From the NCBI RefSeq assembly GCF_009910845.1, contig NZ_SIJB01000007.1, positions 186,001 through 250,000 on the forward strand: a stretch of 64,000 bases of DNA. Direction: 5' to 3'. This document shows, piece by piece, positions 34,903 through 44,104 of the stretch. Position numbers and translations under genes: made by a program. Numbering within the stretch: position 1 is the stretch's first letter; the number at the start of each line of letters is the position of its first letter. Below the pieces are notes generated by a model that made no database searches, had not been told where the DNA came from, and saw only the letters and a program-made list of their open reading frames with translations. This stretch comes from Chengkuizengella marina (GTDB taxonomy: Bacteria > Bacillota > Bacilli > Paenibacillales > KCTC-33759).

Positions 34903-35334
34903 ATGAGAAAAAAAATTCAAAACATGTACAAACAAGAAAAAGGATTAACTTTAGTAGAATTGTTAGCAGTTATTGTGGTTTTAGGTATTATTGCTGCAAT
35001 AGCAGTACCTTCAATTAATGGAATTATTAACGATACTGAAGTTCAGGCTAGAGAAGCTGTTGCAATACAATTATATGAAGCTGCTAGATTAAGTGTAACA
35101 ATAAGTAATACAGATGTAAGTAATAATGAAGATGATGTTGTTATTACTCTATCTGATTTGGATGATTCTGGATTTCTTAGTGGAGTTGTTGATCCAGCAA
35201 CAGGAGAAGCTCTAAACGTAAATGATACTAATGTAACGTTTGCAGCTAATGGTGAGAGTATAACAGTAAATTATGTAGAGGATACCAATAGTATTGAAGA
35301 AGAATACGTAGTAGGAGAAGACATCCTAAATTAA
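34903..35334 (+). CDS. pilA: Major type IV pilin PilA
   Basis: 143 aa. The leader MRKKIQNMYKQEKG is cut before LTLVELLAVIVVLGIIAAIA, with Glu at +5 and a long hydrophobic N-terminal helix. The globular part is small, acidic and Cys-free, as in clostridial-type pilins. It has a strong GAGGAG site and sits between pilC and pilD, as expected for the major subunit. Confidence 0.88.
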   Translation: MRKKIQNMYKQEKGLTLVELLAVIVVLGIIAAIAVPSINGIINDTEVQAREAVAIQLYEAARLSVTISNTDVSNNEDDVVITLSDLDDSGFLSGVVDPATGEALNVNDTNVTFAANGESITVNYVEDTNSIEEEYVVGEDILN

Positions 35335-35368
35335 AAAAGCCTTCTAATTAATTTTTTGGAGCAAATAC

Positions 35369-36130
35369 ATGACAACACTAATCTATATCTATCTTTTCAT
35401 TCTTGGACTAGTATTTGGCTCGTTTTTTAACGTAGTTGGATTACGAGTTCCTAATAAACAATCCATTGTATATCCACCATCCCAATGCCCCCATTGTCAG
35501 CATCGACTGGGGGTTTGGGATTTAATCCCTATATTTAGTTACTTATTTTATAAGGGGAAATGTAGACATTGTGGTCTGAAAGTTTCCCCTATTTATCTGT
35601 TTGGTGAACTTATAACGGGTATTTTATTTATGTGGATATATTTCATCACTGGTTTTTCTGGGGAATTAATGATTGGATTATTACTCGTTAGTCTATCTGT
35701 TATCATTACCGTTTCTGATTTAAAATACATGATTATTCCTAATAAAGTATTGCTAGTTTTCCTTCCCTTTATTATCTTGGCTAGATTTCTATTTCCATCA
35801 CAACCAATTTGGCATTATGTTGTTGGATTTATTGTAGGTGGAGGGGTATTACTGTTATTAGTTATCATTAGTAGAGGTGGCATGGGGATGGGAGATGTTA
35901 AATTATTTGCTATTTTTGGATTGATCATTGGAATTAATCAAATTGTACTTGCATTATTTATAGCAAGTGTAGTTGGTAGTTTAATAGGAATAACTTTAAT
36001 TGTATTAAAAAAAACGCAAAAAAAACAACCCATTCCTTTTGGACCCTACTTGGCATTAGGTACACTCATTACTTATGGATATGGAGATGAAATATTACAA
36101 TGGTATCTTTCCTTCCTTTTACAACTGTGA
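35369..36130 (+). CDS. pilD: Prepilin peptidase PilD
   Basis: A 253-aa polytopic aspartyl peptidase. An N-terminal methylase-type region with two CxxC pairs (CPHC and CRHC, about residues 36 and 58) precedes the peptidase core with catalytic Asp in SDLKYMIIPN and in GMGMGDVKL. It cleaves and N-methylates the pilins encoded here and possibly com pilins elsewhere. ATG follows TTGGAG. Its 3' end overlaps pilM. Confidence 0.92.
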   Translation: MTTLIYIYLFILGLVFGSFFNVVGLRVPNKQSIVYPPSQCPHCQHRLGVWDLIPIFSYLFYKGKCRHCGLKVSPIYLFGELITGILFMWIYFITGFSGELMIGLLLVSLSVIITVSDLKYMIIPNKVLLVFLPFIILARFLFPSQPIWHYVVGFIVGGGVLLLLVIISRGGMGMGDVKLFAIFGLIIGINQIVLALFIASVVGSLIGITLIVLKKTQKKQPIPFGPYLALGTLITYGYGDEILQWYLSFLLQL

Positions 36131-37032
36131 ACATTGGGATAACGATCACATCTACAGGAATTCGATATGTTCAGTTAAAGGCTGAAAAAATCGCAAAAAC
36201 AGGTTTTTTGCCTATTGAAGATGGATTGATTTTTGACAATGAAATTGTAAATTATGATTTATTGTTAGCAAATATAAAACCATGGATTAAACAAGAAAAA
36301 TTAACTGGTAAGTCCATTCATATTTGCATACCTTCATCTAAAGCATATATTCGAAGTTTGGAGATCCCACCTGCTAAAGGGAAGGTATTAAAACAAATGG
36401 TACAGTTGGAAATTGAAACTTCTATTCAATTACCTTTTGAAAACCCAATTTATGATTATGTAGTTTTAGATGAGAAAAAAGCAGATCAAAATCAAGTATT
36501 GGTTGTTGCAGCACCGTTAACACTTGTGGAGTCTTATGTTACGCTTTTTCAAAAAGCAGGTTTAAAGGTAAAAACAGTAGATTTATCTTCTCTATCTTTA
36601 TATCGTGTAACCAACCATGTAAAGAAGGAAATTCCACCAAATATGATGCTTGTTTATTTAACCAATGATCATGTAGAGATTTTATTATATCATTACGGAG
36701 CACCCGAACTTTCTAGGGAGATATCTATTCAAAATTTATTTAGGAATATCGATGAAGATCATGATCATGAATGGAAATGGGGAGAAATTCAATCGGAAAT
36801 GTATCGAATGATTCAGTTTTTTGAAAATCATATCCATGAAGGCACTGAACAAATTTCGCAAATTCTTTTGATTGGAGCTTACCCTTATAAAGAACAACTT
36901 ATTTCCTATTTAAATGGATTTTTTGATCGAGTAACTATCGAAAATATTGATTTGTGTGATCCTTTGATAAAGGATGACATTGATTTTACGCTTCCATATG
37001 GCTTAGCTTTAAAAGGGATGGGTCGCAAATGA
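36100..37032 (+). CDS. pilM: Pilus assembly actin-like protein PilM
   Basis: A 310-aa soluble PilM-type actin-like ATPase. It shows VNIGITITSTGIRYVQL (phosphate-1 type strand), IPSSKAYIRSLEIP and QMVQLEIETSIQLPFENPIYDY, all typical of PilM. It begins 31 nt inside pilD and ends in an ATGA overlap with pilN. With PilN and PilO it forms the inner-membrane alignment complex. Confidence 0.85.
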   Translation: MVSFLPFTTVNIGITITSTGIRYVQLKAEKIAKTGFLPIEDGLIFDNEIVNYDLLLANIKPWIKQEKLTGKSIHICIPSSKAYIRSLEIPPAKGKVLKQMVQLEIETSIQLPFENPIYDYVVLDEKKADQNQVLVVAAPLTLVESYVTLFQKAGLKVKTVDLSSLSLYRVTNHVKKEIPPNMMLVYLTNDHVEILLYHYGAPELSREISIQNLFRNIDEDHDHEWKWGEIQSEMYRMIQFFENHIHEGTEQISQILLIGAYPYKEQLISYLNGFFDRVTIENIDLCDPLIKDDIDFTLPYGLALKGMGRK

Positions 37033-37562
37033 TCAATATTAATCTATTGCCAAAAAAAGATCGAGAAAAAAATCTGATTCCTTTACTTATTATCTGTTTT
37101 ATTATTTCTTGGTTTTTATTGATTTCAATGATTATCTATCAAAATTTATCAGTACAACAAAAAATTATTCAAGAGGAAATAAATGTTAACGAAATATTAT
37201 CTGAACAAAAAGAGTTAAACAATGTTTTAAATGAATTAAATGCGATTAAATTAGCTGAACAAGAAATCGATAAAAAGGATATTTTAAACGTGCTGCATTA
37301 TATTCGTCTGGATGCACCTAATATATTGCAAAACATGAATTCTTCTTTACCAACGAACGGAAAACTAACAAGTGTTTATTTTAGTTTTCCATCACAGTTA
37401 TCCATTATTAGTGAATTAAATAGTTTGTCTCATGCAGCAGACTATTTGGTGAATCTGCGAAATCTTCCATTTGTAAATCAAGCAGATTTACAAGTCATTA
37501 GTAAAGAAGAAAATCAATACTATTCAATTCGTTATATCATTGATTTAAAAAAACAGGAGTGA
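37029..37562 (+). CDS. pilN: Pilus assembly protein PilN
   Basis: 177 aa: a short cytoplasmic N-terminus with the PilM-binding motif MININLLPKKDREK, one transmembrane helix (about residues 18-38), a coiled coil and a small C-terminal domain. The motif and order (M-N-O) are diagnostic. Overlap with pilM indicates coupling. Confidence 0.88.
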   Translation: MININLLPKKDREKNLIPLLIICFIISWFLLISMIIYQNLSVQQKIIQEEINVNEILSEQKELNNVLNELNAIKLAEQEIDKKDILNVLHYIRLDAPNILQNMNSSLPTNGKLTSVYFSFPSQLSIISELNSLSHAADYLVNLRNLPFVNQADLQVISKEENQYYSIRYIIDLKKQE

Positions 37563-37571
37563 TGGTATCCG

Positions 37572-38243
37572 ATGAAAAGACTGTACAAAAATAAAACAAA
37601 GTGGATTATCGGGATCACCATATCTTATGTCATCCTAGCAGCTTATTATTTTTTATATTTTCAAAAAAATTTGGAGTTGTTAGAAAAGAAGGTAGAAGAA
37701 AAAACAAATGTGCAAAAGATTTTAGAACAAACTGAGATGGTTGTAGAGAGTTCAAGGGAACAAGTATCTGGTGAAAATCAAGAAAATTTTATAAACGCTG
37801 AAGATCAATTACCTAATGTGGATCGAGCGGATGAAATGATAAAAACATTAGAAACACTACAGGTTACCACAGGTATAACCATTTCTAACATTGAGTTTAA
37901 TGATGGTGAATTTGAATTAAATGATTCGTCAGATGATGAAATTAATTACCTGGATCTTTTATTAAATCAAGATGATGAACAAACGCAAGAAAAACAATTA
38001 GAAATCCAAGATGTTATTCCTGATTTATATGAAATTGATATCTTCTTACAATTATCAGGGACATATGATGAATTTATTGATTTTTTAACAAATATACAAA
38101 ATGATAAACGATTTTATTTGGTGCAATCTATGGAATTTGAGTTAAACAGAGAATTAGTTCTAGGTGAAAGCTTCGAAAATCAAGTGGATAATCACTTTTC
38201 TTTGAATCTATCTGCATACTACTTACCAGAAAAATACAATTAA
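37572..38243 (+). CDS. pilO: Pilus assembly protein PilO
   Basis: 223 aa with one N-terminal helix (about residues 10-28), coiled coil, and a ferredoxin-like C-terminal domain. An acidic insertion (about residues 115-145, rich in Asp/Glu/Gln) is unusual. It pairs with PilN. PilP and the secretin PilQ are absent, as expected in a monoderm. It is the last pil gene, before a weak stem-loop. Confidence 0.8.
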   Translation: MKRLYKNKTKWIIGITISYVILAAYYFLYFQKNLELLEKKVEEKTNVQKILEQTEMVVESSREQVSGENQENFINAEDQLPNVDRADEMIKTLETLQVTTGITISNIEFNDGEFELNDSSDDEINYLDLLLNQDDEQTQEKQLEIQDVIPDLYEIDIFLQLSGTYDEFIDFLTNIQNDKRFYLVQSMEFELNRELVLGESFENQVDNHFSLNLSAYYLPEKYN

Positions 38244-38271
38244 AATCATCAAAGTAACACATTCTTTCTAT

Positions 38272-38306
38272 AAACAAGTAAGTAGTCTATTGTGACTGTC
38301 TTGTTT
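38272..38306 (+). terminator. Possible terminator after the pil operon
   Basis: AAACAAG (38272-38278) pairs with CTTGTTT (38300-38306), with an inner AGTC/GACT pair. A T-rich stretch follows some 20 nt later. Weak. Confidence 0.35.
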
Positions 38307-38380
38307 CATCTTGATATTGATTTTTTCAGTGAAATCATTGAAAATAAATAAGGTGAAATAAATTTCGGAGGGTACATATT

Positions 38381-39175
38381 ATGCGTCAATATTTAAACTT
38401 GCTAGAAGATATTTTGGAAAATGGGATACAAAAAGAGGATCGTACAGGTACAGGCACTATCTCAGTATTTGGCAGACAATTACGTTTTGATTTGCAAGCT
38501 GGTTTTCCTCTATTAACAACAAAAAAATGTCATACTCGATCTATCATCCATGAATTATTGTGGTTTTTAAAAGGAGATACGAATATTCAATATTTAAAAG
38601 ATAATGGAGTATCTATTTGGGATGAATGGGCCGATGAAAATGGAGATTTAGGACCTGTTTATGGTTCTCAATGGAGAAAATGGGAAACAAAAGATGGCAA
38701 GTTTGTAGATCAGATCGAACAAGTTGTAAATCAAATTAAAGAAAACCCTGATTCCAGACGGTTGATCGTAAATGCTTGGAATGTAGGGGAAATAGATAAC
38801 ATGAAATTACCACCTTGTCACTATGCCTTTCAATTTTACATAGCCGATGGTAAGTTGTCATGCATGTGGCAGCAACGTTCGGTAGACACATTTTTAGGTT
38901 TGCCTTTTAACATTACTAGTTATGCTCTCTTAACTCATATGGTTGCACAACAATGTGAACTAGAAGTGGGTGAATTAATATTTACGGGTGGAGATGTTCA
39001 TCTTTACTCCAATCATTTGGAACAAGCGAAGCTGCAGTTGACTCGGGAACCTCGAGCATTACCACAGCTAATCATAAAACGAAAGCCAGCTACCATTTTT
39101 GAGTATAAATTTGAGGATTTCGAAATTAGGAATTATGATCCACACCCGCATATTAAAGCAGAGGTAGCGATTTAG
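38381..39175 (+). CDS. thyA: Thymidylate synthase ThyA
   Basis: 264 aa, the length of the short ThyA class. The catalytic Cys is in [11 protein letters not shown], arginines binding dUMP phosphate lie in RTGTGT and [10 protein letters not shown], and ends include HIKAEVAI. It makes dTMP from dUMP and methylene-tetrahydrofolate, producing dihydrofolate that the FolA encoded 550 bp downstream recycles. Strong CGGAGGG site. Confidence 0.96.
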   Translation: MRQYLNLLEDILENGIQKEDRTGTGTISVFGRQLRFDLQAGFPLLTTKKCHTRSIIHELLWFLKGDTNIQYLKDNGVSIWDEWADENGDLGPVYGSQWRKWETKDGKFVDQIEQVVNQIKENPDSRRLIVNAWNVGEIDNMKLPPCHYAFQFYIADGKLSCMWQQRSVDTFLGLPFNITSYALLTHMVAQQCELEVGELIFTGGDVHLYSNHLEQAKLQLTREPRALPQLIIKRKPATIFEYKFEDFEIRNYDPHPHIKAEVAI

Positions 39176-39226
39176 AAACACCCATTTATGGTGTGAATAA
39201 ATCTTGGGAGAAATTGGAGGTGTTTT

Positions 39227-39700
39227 ATGATTTTAGTGAGTGCCTGTTTAGCTGGAGAGAATTGTCGTTATAACGCAACTCATAAATTAGATTCCTCCAT
39301 TCAATCTTTAGTTGAAGAAGGAAAGGCAACTTTAGTATGCCCAGAATTGCTTGGTGGTTTATCTACACCTCGAGAGCCTGCAGAAATTGTAGGAGGAAAT
39401 GGCAATGATGTTATTAATGGAAAAGCACAAGTGATTGATAAAACAGGGAAAAACATAACTGATTTATACGTAGAAGGAGCTAAAAAAACGTTAGAAATGG
39501 CCCAAAGTGTAAATGCTGAGTATGTGATTTTAAAAGAAGATAGTCCTTCTTGTGGGAGCTGTTATATATACAACGGAGACTTTTCTGGAAGGAAAGTCAG
39601 TGGATTAGGTGTAACAACTGCATTATTAACAAAACATGGATTCAAGGTCATTTCGGAAGTCATTTATAACAAACACATAAATAACAAACAGAATAATTAA
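39227..39700 (+). CDS. DUF523-family protein
   Basis: 157 aa of the DUF523 (YbbK-like) family. The N-terminus ILVSACLAGENCRYNATHK has the conserved Cys pair, and VCPELLGGLSTPREPAEI and KEDSPSCGSCYIY carry the remaining signature cysteines. The conserved cysteines suggest a metal or Fe-S site. The role is unknown. It lies between thyA and folA in the same direction, so may be co-transcribed. Confidence 0.85.
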   Translation: MILVSACLAGENCRYNATHKLDSSIQSLVEEGKATLVCPELLGGLSTPREPAEIVGGNGNDVINGKAQVIDKTGKNITDLYVEGAKKTLEMAQSVNAEYVILKEDSPSCGSCYIYNGDFSGRKVSGLGVTTALLTKHGFKVISEVIYNKHINNKQNN

Positions 39701-39728
39701 AAGAACACAAAAGGCGGTTGTTGAGAAG

Positions 39729-40238
39729 ATGAAATCAGAACCTTTTAAGCATAAAAACCTTTCAATTATTTTTGCTATGGATCAAAATCGATTAATCGGT
39801 AAGGATAATCAACTTCCTTGGAGATTGCCAGCAGACTTAGCGTTTTTCAAAACAACGACTCTTCAGCATCCAGTTGTTATGGGTCGAAAGACATATGAAT
39901 CAATTGGAAGACCACTCCCAAAACGTAAAAATATTATTTTAACACAAAATAAGAACTTTAAAGCAGAGGGCTGTACAGTAGTAAATACGATAGAAGAAGC
40001 ACTAAAACAGTGTAATGATGAAGAGAATTTTGTCATTGGAGGTTCTGAAATTTATAAACTTTTTTTACCCTATGTTAATAAGTTATATGTCACTCAAATT
40101 GAACATGTTTTTGATGGAGATTCTTACTTTCCTGAGATTGATGAAAAGATATGGGAACAAACAAGTAAAGTTCGGGGTATAAAGGATGAAAAAAATCCTT
40201 ATGATTATTATTTTATTACATATGAACGGAAACAATAA
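39729..40238 (+). CDS. folA: Dihydrofolate reductase
   Basis: 169 aa. The family motifs are visible: IFAMDQNRLIGKDNQLPWRLPADLAFFK (catalytic acidic residue in the PADLAFF region), VVMGRKTYESIGRPLP and VIGGSEIYKLF. It reduces dihydrofolate to tetrahydrofolate with NADPH, completing the thyA cycle. The ribosome binding site is weak (GGCGG), consistent with expression from the thyA unit. Confidence 0.95.
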   Translation: MKSEPFKHKNLSIIFAMDQNRLIGKDNQLPWRLPADLAFFKTTTLQHPVVMGRKTYESIGRPLPKRKNIILTQNKNFKAEGCTVVNTIEEALKQCNDEENFVIGGSEIYKLFLPYVNKLYVTQIEHVFDGDSYFPEIDEKIWEQTSKVRGIKDEKNPYDYYFITYERKQ

Positions 40239-40294
40239 AGATATTTCACTTATAAAAATACTTAACTCTATATAGCAGATTATGGAGGGATGAG

Positions 40295-41503
40295 ATGTCA
40301 ACATCAACAGAAGAAATTAAAAGAGGCTCAGTATTTGAAGTGTTCTGGACAGCGTTAAAATTAGGGTTTACTTCATTTGGAGGTCCTATAGCACATTTAG
40401 GATATTTTCGTGAAACTTATGTAAAACGTGAAAAATGGATAGATGAAAAAACTTACGTAGATCTGGTTGCATTGTGTCAATTTCTACCTGGACCAGCAAG
40501 TAGTCAGGTAGGGATAGGAATTGGATTATTACGTGCAGGGGTTTTGGGCTCAATAGCAGCTTGGATTGGATTTACAATGCCATCTGTCATAGCCTTGATT
40601 ATTTTTGCTTATGCAGTAGGTGGATTTGAATTAGCCAATCAAGGTTGGTTACACGGTTTGAAATTAGTAGCAGTAGCCATCGTAGCTCAAGCAGTGTGGG
40701 GTATGATGAAATCTCATGCATTCGATCGAATGAGAGGTACAATTGCCATCATTGCTGCCATTGTTTCACTTATTTTTTCTTATGTGTTTACTCAAGTACT
40801 CATTATTGTTTTAGCAGGTTTTATTGGTTTGTTTTTCCTATCAAAGTCTGGACAAAGTCCATCAACTAACATCCATGTCCCTGTACATAAATCTACTGCT
40901 GTTATTTCACTTGTTATTTTTGCTGGTTTGCTTATAGTATTACCTATTTTGACAGTGATTCAGCCTACATTTTTATTATCGTTATTTGATAGCTTTTATC
41001 GTGTAGGTTCTTTAGTCTTTGGTGGTGGACATGTTGTGTTACCTTTGTTACAAAGTGAAGTTGTTAATCCAGGTTGGGTTACAAATGATCAATTTATAGC
41101 AGGATATGGAGCAACGCAAGCAGTTCCTGGTCCTTTATTTACATTTTCAGCTTACTTAGGTGCAGTAATGGATACGAATATGAACGCTATACTCGTTGCA
41201 TTAATTGCTGTTATCGCTATTTTTCTCCCCTCCTTTTTACTTGTGATTGGTGTTATTCCTTTTTGGAATGTGATCCGTCAAAAACAGCAATTTCAGTCTG
41301 CACTAATGGGAATCAATGCAGCCGTTGTAGGTATTTTATTAGCAGCATTATATGATCCTGTTTGGACTAGCTCAGTGAATAATGTTTATGATTTTGTATT
41401 AGTGATCATAACCTTTAGTTTATTAATGTTATGGAAACTTCCACCTTGGATCGTGGTTGTCGTTTCTGCAATCGGTGGAAGTATCATAGGTTGGTTAACT
41501 TAG
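40295..41503 (+). CDS. chrA: CHR-family (chromate) transporter, two-domain
   Basis: 402 aa, about 10-12 hydrophobic helices in two homologous halves. The N-half has TSFGGPIAHLGYFRETYV, the C-half LVFGGGHVVLPLLQSEVV, both CHR signature motifs. CHR proteins export chromate or, in some cases, other anions such as sulfate. Good GGAGGG site. Two half-size CHR genes follow 1.3 kb downstream. Confidence 0.88.
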   Translation: MSTSTEEIKRGSVFEVFWTALKLGFTSFGGPIAHLGYFRETYVKREKWIDEKTYVDLVALCQFLPGPASSQVGIGIGLLRAGVLGSIAAWIGFTMPSVIALIIFAYAVGGFELANQGWLHGLKLVAVAIVAQAVWGMMKSHAFDRMRGTIAIIAAIVSLIFSYVFTQVLIIVLAGFIGLFFLSKSGQSPSTNIHVPVHKSTAVISLVIFAGLLIVLPILTVIQPTFLLSLFDSFYRVGSLVFGGGHVVLPLLQSEVVNPGWVTNDQFIAGYGATQAVPGPLFTFSAYLGAVMDTNMNAILVALIAVIAIFLPSFLLVIGVIPFWNVIRQKQQFQSALMGINAAVVGILLAALYDPVWTSSVNNVYDFVLVIITFSLLMLWKLPPWIVVVVSAIGGSIIGWLT

Positions 41504-41635
41504 ATTAAGTATTTTTAATGTTTACACTTAGGTAAATGCCACCCGAGACATATGACTCGAAATATGGGATTCAGGTCACCTTCTCAAGAGGGATGCATAG
41601 TATGTATTACCCTTTTGAAAGAGGAGGAATCCGTG

Positions 41636-42691
41636 ATGTTGCAAGAAAGTTATCGGGTGTTAGACAAACTTCGTAAGCCTCACGGTTTATATATTGCTAG
41701 TCCATCAAAATTTTATAAATATGTATGGATTCGTGATAATGTGTATATCTCACTCCCTTTTGTAAATAAAGATAATGAATGGTATGAAAAAACGTATTTT
41801 CGCTTGTTGGATTTATTTAGGGAATACGAATGGAAAATAGACATTTTATTAGAACATAAACCAAAATGGGTTTGGGAATACATTCACGCTCGTTACAGTG
41901 CTGATGAGGTTAAAGAAATACATGACGAAGCATGGGGACACGTTCAGCATGATATGATTGGAGCCTTTTTGTTTGGGATTGGATTAGGTATTCAACATGA
42001 CAAAGAAATGATACGCGATCAAAAGGATTTGGATATTTTACAGAAGTTAGTTTATTATCTGCAAAATGTAGAGTATTGGCATGATCCAGATAATGGGATG
42101 TGGGAGGAATGGAGAGAAATTCATGCTTCCTCATTAGGTGCTTGTTTAGCAGGATTAAAGTCCATTGATAAAATCGTGGATGTCCCATCCAAATTAATAG
42201 ATAGTGGTTTTAAGTCTTTATTTGAGCTTTATCCACGTGAGAGTGCTGATAAATCAATTGATCTAGCCCAATTGAGCCTTATATATCCATATCGAATTAT
42301 AAATGGTTTGATGGGGGAAGTTATCGTATCTAGGGTTGAAGAGTTGCTTCTTCGTGAAAACGGTGTTATCCGATACGAAGGAGATAGTTACTATAGTACA
42401 CTTGAACAAAAACATGGACGAGAGAAGCCAAGAGAGTTTTATAAAGGTTCAGAAGCGGAATGGTGTTTTGGATTACCATGGTTAGCCTTATGTCATCTTG
42501 AACTAGGTCATATTGAAAAAGCAAGTGAATATGTACAAAAAACAGAACAGATCATGATTGAGCCAGGTCTGCTTCCAGAGTTATATTATTCGGGTACACA
42601 GATCCCTAATCCGAATACGCCATTGGGATGGAGCTGCTCCATGTATATTTTAGCAAAAGAAGCTTTAGCCAAAAGAACTGTTCATGTATAA
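41636..42691 (+). CDS. GH15-like (glucoamylase/phosphorylase-kinase-like) protein
   Basis: About 351 aa from the ATG at 41636, with GAGGAGG upstream; the ORF opens earlier but without a site. The alpha/alpha-barrel-type segments YVWIRDNVYISLPFV, WGHVQHDMIGAFLFGIG and FYKGSEAEWCFGLPWLALCHLELG resemble the GH15-like domain of bacterial phosphorylase-kinase-subunit homologues. No signal peptide is seen, so it is cytoplasmic. Catalytic activity is uncertain. It lies between CHR transporters and its stop is embedded in a terminator hairpin. Confidence 0.65.
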   Translation: MLQESYRVLDKLRKPHGLYIASPSKFYKYVWIRDNVYISLPFVNKDNEWYEKTYFRLLDLFREYEWKIDILLEHKPKWVWEYIHARYSADEVKEIHDEAWGHVQHDMIGAFLFGIGLGIQHDKEMIRDQKDLDILQKLVYYLQNVEYWHDPDNGMWEEWREIHASSLGACLAGLKSIDKIVDVPSKLIDSGFKSLFELYPRESADKSIDLAQLSLIYPYRIINGLMGEVIVSRVEELLLRENGVIRYEGDSYYSTLEQKHGREKPREFYKGSEAEWCFGLPWLALCHLELGHIEKASEYVQKTEQIMIEPGLLPELYYSGTQIPNPNTPLGWSCSMYILAKEALAKRTVHV

Positions 42692-42706
42692 CATGAACGG
42701 TTTTTT
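42676..42706 (+). terminator. Terminator overlapping the GH15-like stop
   Basis: AACTGTTCATG (42676-42686) pairs with CATGAACGGTT (42692-42702) and is followed by T4. The stop codon (42689-42691) lies in the loop. Confidence 0.85.
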
Positions 42707-42807
42707 CATACATAGGATTTGATATCATTCCCGTTTTTATGGATCTTCACATTTATGTTAGATTAAATGTATAATGGGAATCAATGATACTCTAAGGGGA
42801 CAGGCAC

Positions 42808-43455
42808 ATGAAAGTAGAACAACATCAAAAAGGGACTAGACTTGTTATTGACATTTTGTTTTCATTTCTAAAAATTAGTCCGACCACCTTTGGAGGTGGT
42901 TACGCTATGATCCCAGCCATTGAAAAAGAAATAGTAGACAACAGAAAATGGTTGAATGAAACAGAAATGAGCGATGTTTTATCCATTTCAGGTTCAGCTC
43001 CTGGTGGAATAGGGATTAATGCAGCAACCTTTATAGGCTATAGATTACATGGCATCAAAGGATCGATAGCTGCAGTAGTGGGGATGAGTCTGCCAACATT
43101 TTTGATCGTTTTTATATTAGGTTTGTTTTTTTCTTTTTTTAGTGACAATGAAAAAGTAAATGCAGCATTTAAGGGTATTCAAATTGCGATAATAGCGTTG
43201 GTATCTTATGCAGGTTATAAGATGGCAAAAACATCCATCTATGATAAAAGTACATTTTTAACATTAATCATTACTTTATTTTTACTCATCTATTTAAAAG
43301 TTCCTCCAATGATCGTTATTGTTGCAGGAGGTTTTGCAGGTATATTAATTATGAAAGTGAAAACACAATTAGGATATTTTAAAAATGTAACCAACGATCA
43401 AAAGTCCAAAGAACAATACAAATATACAGATTATTATATGGGAGACGGAATTTAA
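42808..43455 (+). CDS. CHR-family transporter, half-size subunit A
   Basis: 215 aa, a single CHR domain with five to six helices. Signature TTFGGGYAMIPAIEKEIV (about residues 28-45) and SGSAPGGIGINAATFIGY. Short CHR proteins are encoded in tandem pairs and work as heterodimers; the partner starts 2 nt after the stop. AGGGG site before ATG. Confidence 0.85.
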   Translation: MKVEQHQKGTRLVIDILFSFLKISPTTFGGGYAMIPAIEKEIVDNRKWLNETEMSDVLSISGSAPGGIGINAATFIGYRLHGIKGSIAAVVGMSLPTFLIVFILGLFFSFFSDNEKVNAAFKGIQIAIIALVSYAGYKMAKTSIYDKSTFLTLIITLFLLIYLKVPPMIVIVAGGFAGILIMKVKTQLGYFKNVTNDQKSKEQYKYTDYYMGDGI

Positions 43456-43457
43456 CG

Positions 43458-43991
43458 ATGTGGGAATTATTTTGGACGTTTATGAAAATTGGATTTGTTT
43501 CTTTTGGCGGAGGATATGCTATGATTCCTGTCATTGAACATGAAGTTTCAATTCATCAATGGATGAATGAAGCACAATTTGTAAAAGCCATAGCGATTGC
43601 AGGCATGTCTCCAGGACCAATCGCAATAAATACAGCAACTTATATTGGGTATAGTATACTAGATATTTGGGGAGCAATAGTTGCAACTTTAGGTATGTTA
43701 ATTCCATCCTTATTGATTATGATTTTAATCGCATCATTATTATATAAAGTATTTCATCATGATATTGTGAAGTCGGTTTTTTATGGACTTAGACCTGTCA
43801 TTACTGCTTTAATTATATTTGCTGCTTTGATAATGGCAACGAATTCAACGCTGTATTCTAGTTTCTCTTGGGATTTAATTGTTAATTTGTTCATATTTAT
43901 AATGGCACTTTATTTATTAATACGCCATCATAAACATCCATTGTTAATCATTGTGTTGTCAGGACTAGTTGGAATGGCCTTTTTCGGTTGA
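43458..43991 (+). CDS. CHR-family transporter, half-size subunit B
   Basis: 177 aa, a single CHR domain. VSFGGGYAMIPVIEHEV and AGMSPGPIAINTATYIGY repeat the motifs of its partner, indicating ancient duplication. It is presumed to insert with opposite topology beside subunit A. Chromate or another oxyanion is the presumed substrate. Confidence 0.85.
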   Translation: MWELFWTFMKIGFVSFGGGYAMIPVIEHEVSIHQWMNEAQFVKAIAIAGMSPGPIAINTATYIGYSILDIWGAIVATLGMLIPSLLIMILIASLLYKVFHHDIVKSVFYGLRPVITALIIFAALIMATNSTLYSSFSWDLIVNLFIFIMALYLLIRHHKHPLLIIVLSGLVGMAFFG

Positions 43992-44047
43992 ATGAAAACA
44001 ATACTTGCTTTTCGTTAAAAATCGTAGTAAAGTTATTTCATGTAAAA

Positions 44048-44073
44048 TTGACCGAAATTAAAAAATAGTCATT
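44048..44073. promoter_or_regulatory. TetR operator copy 1 (before the tetR gene)
   Basis: TTGACCGA, 10 nt, TAGTCATT. The same two 8-mers with the same spacing recur inverted at 44739-44764, after the tetR gene. The TGAC...GTCA ends are symmetric, as expected for a dimeric regulator. Confidence 0.65.
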
Positions 44074-44104
44074 ATTTTATTTTTTTCATAGGCGGTGATG
44101 AAAA

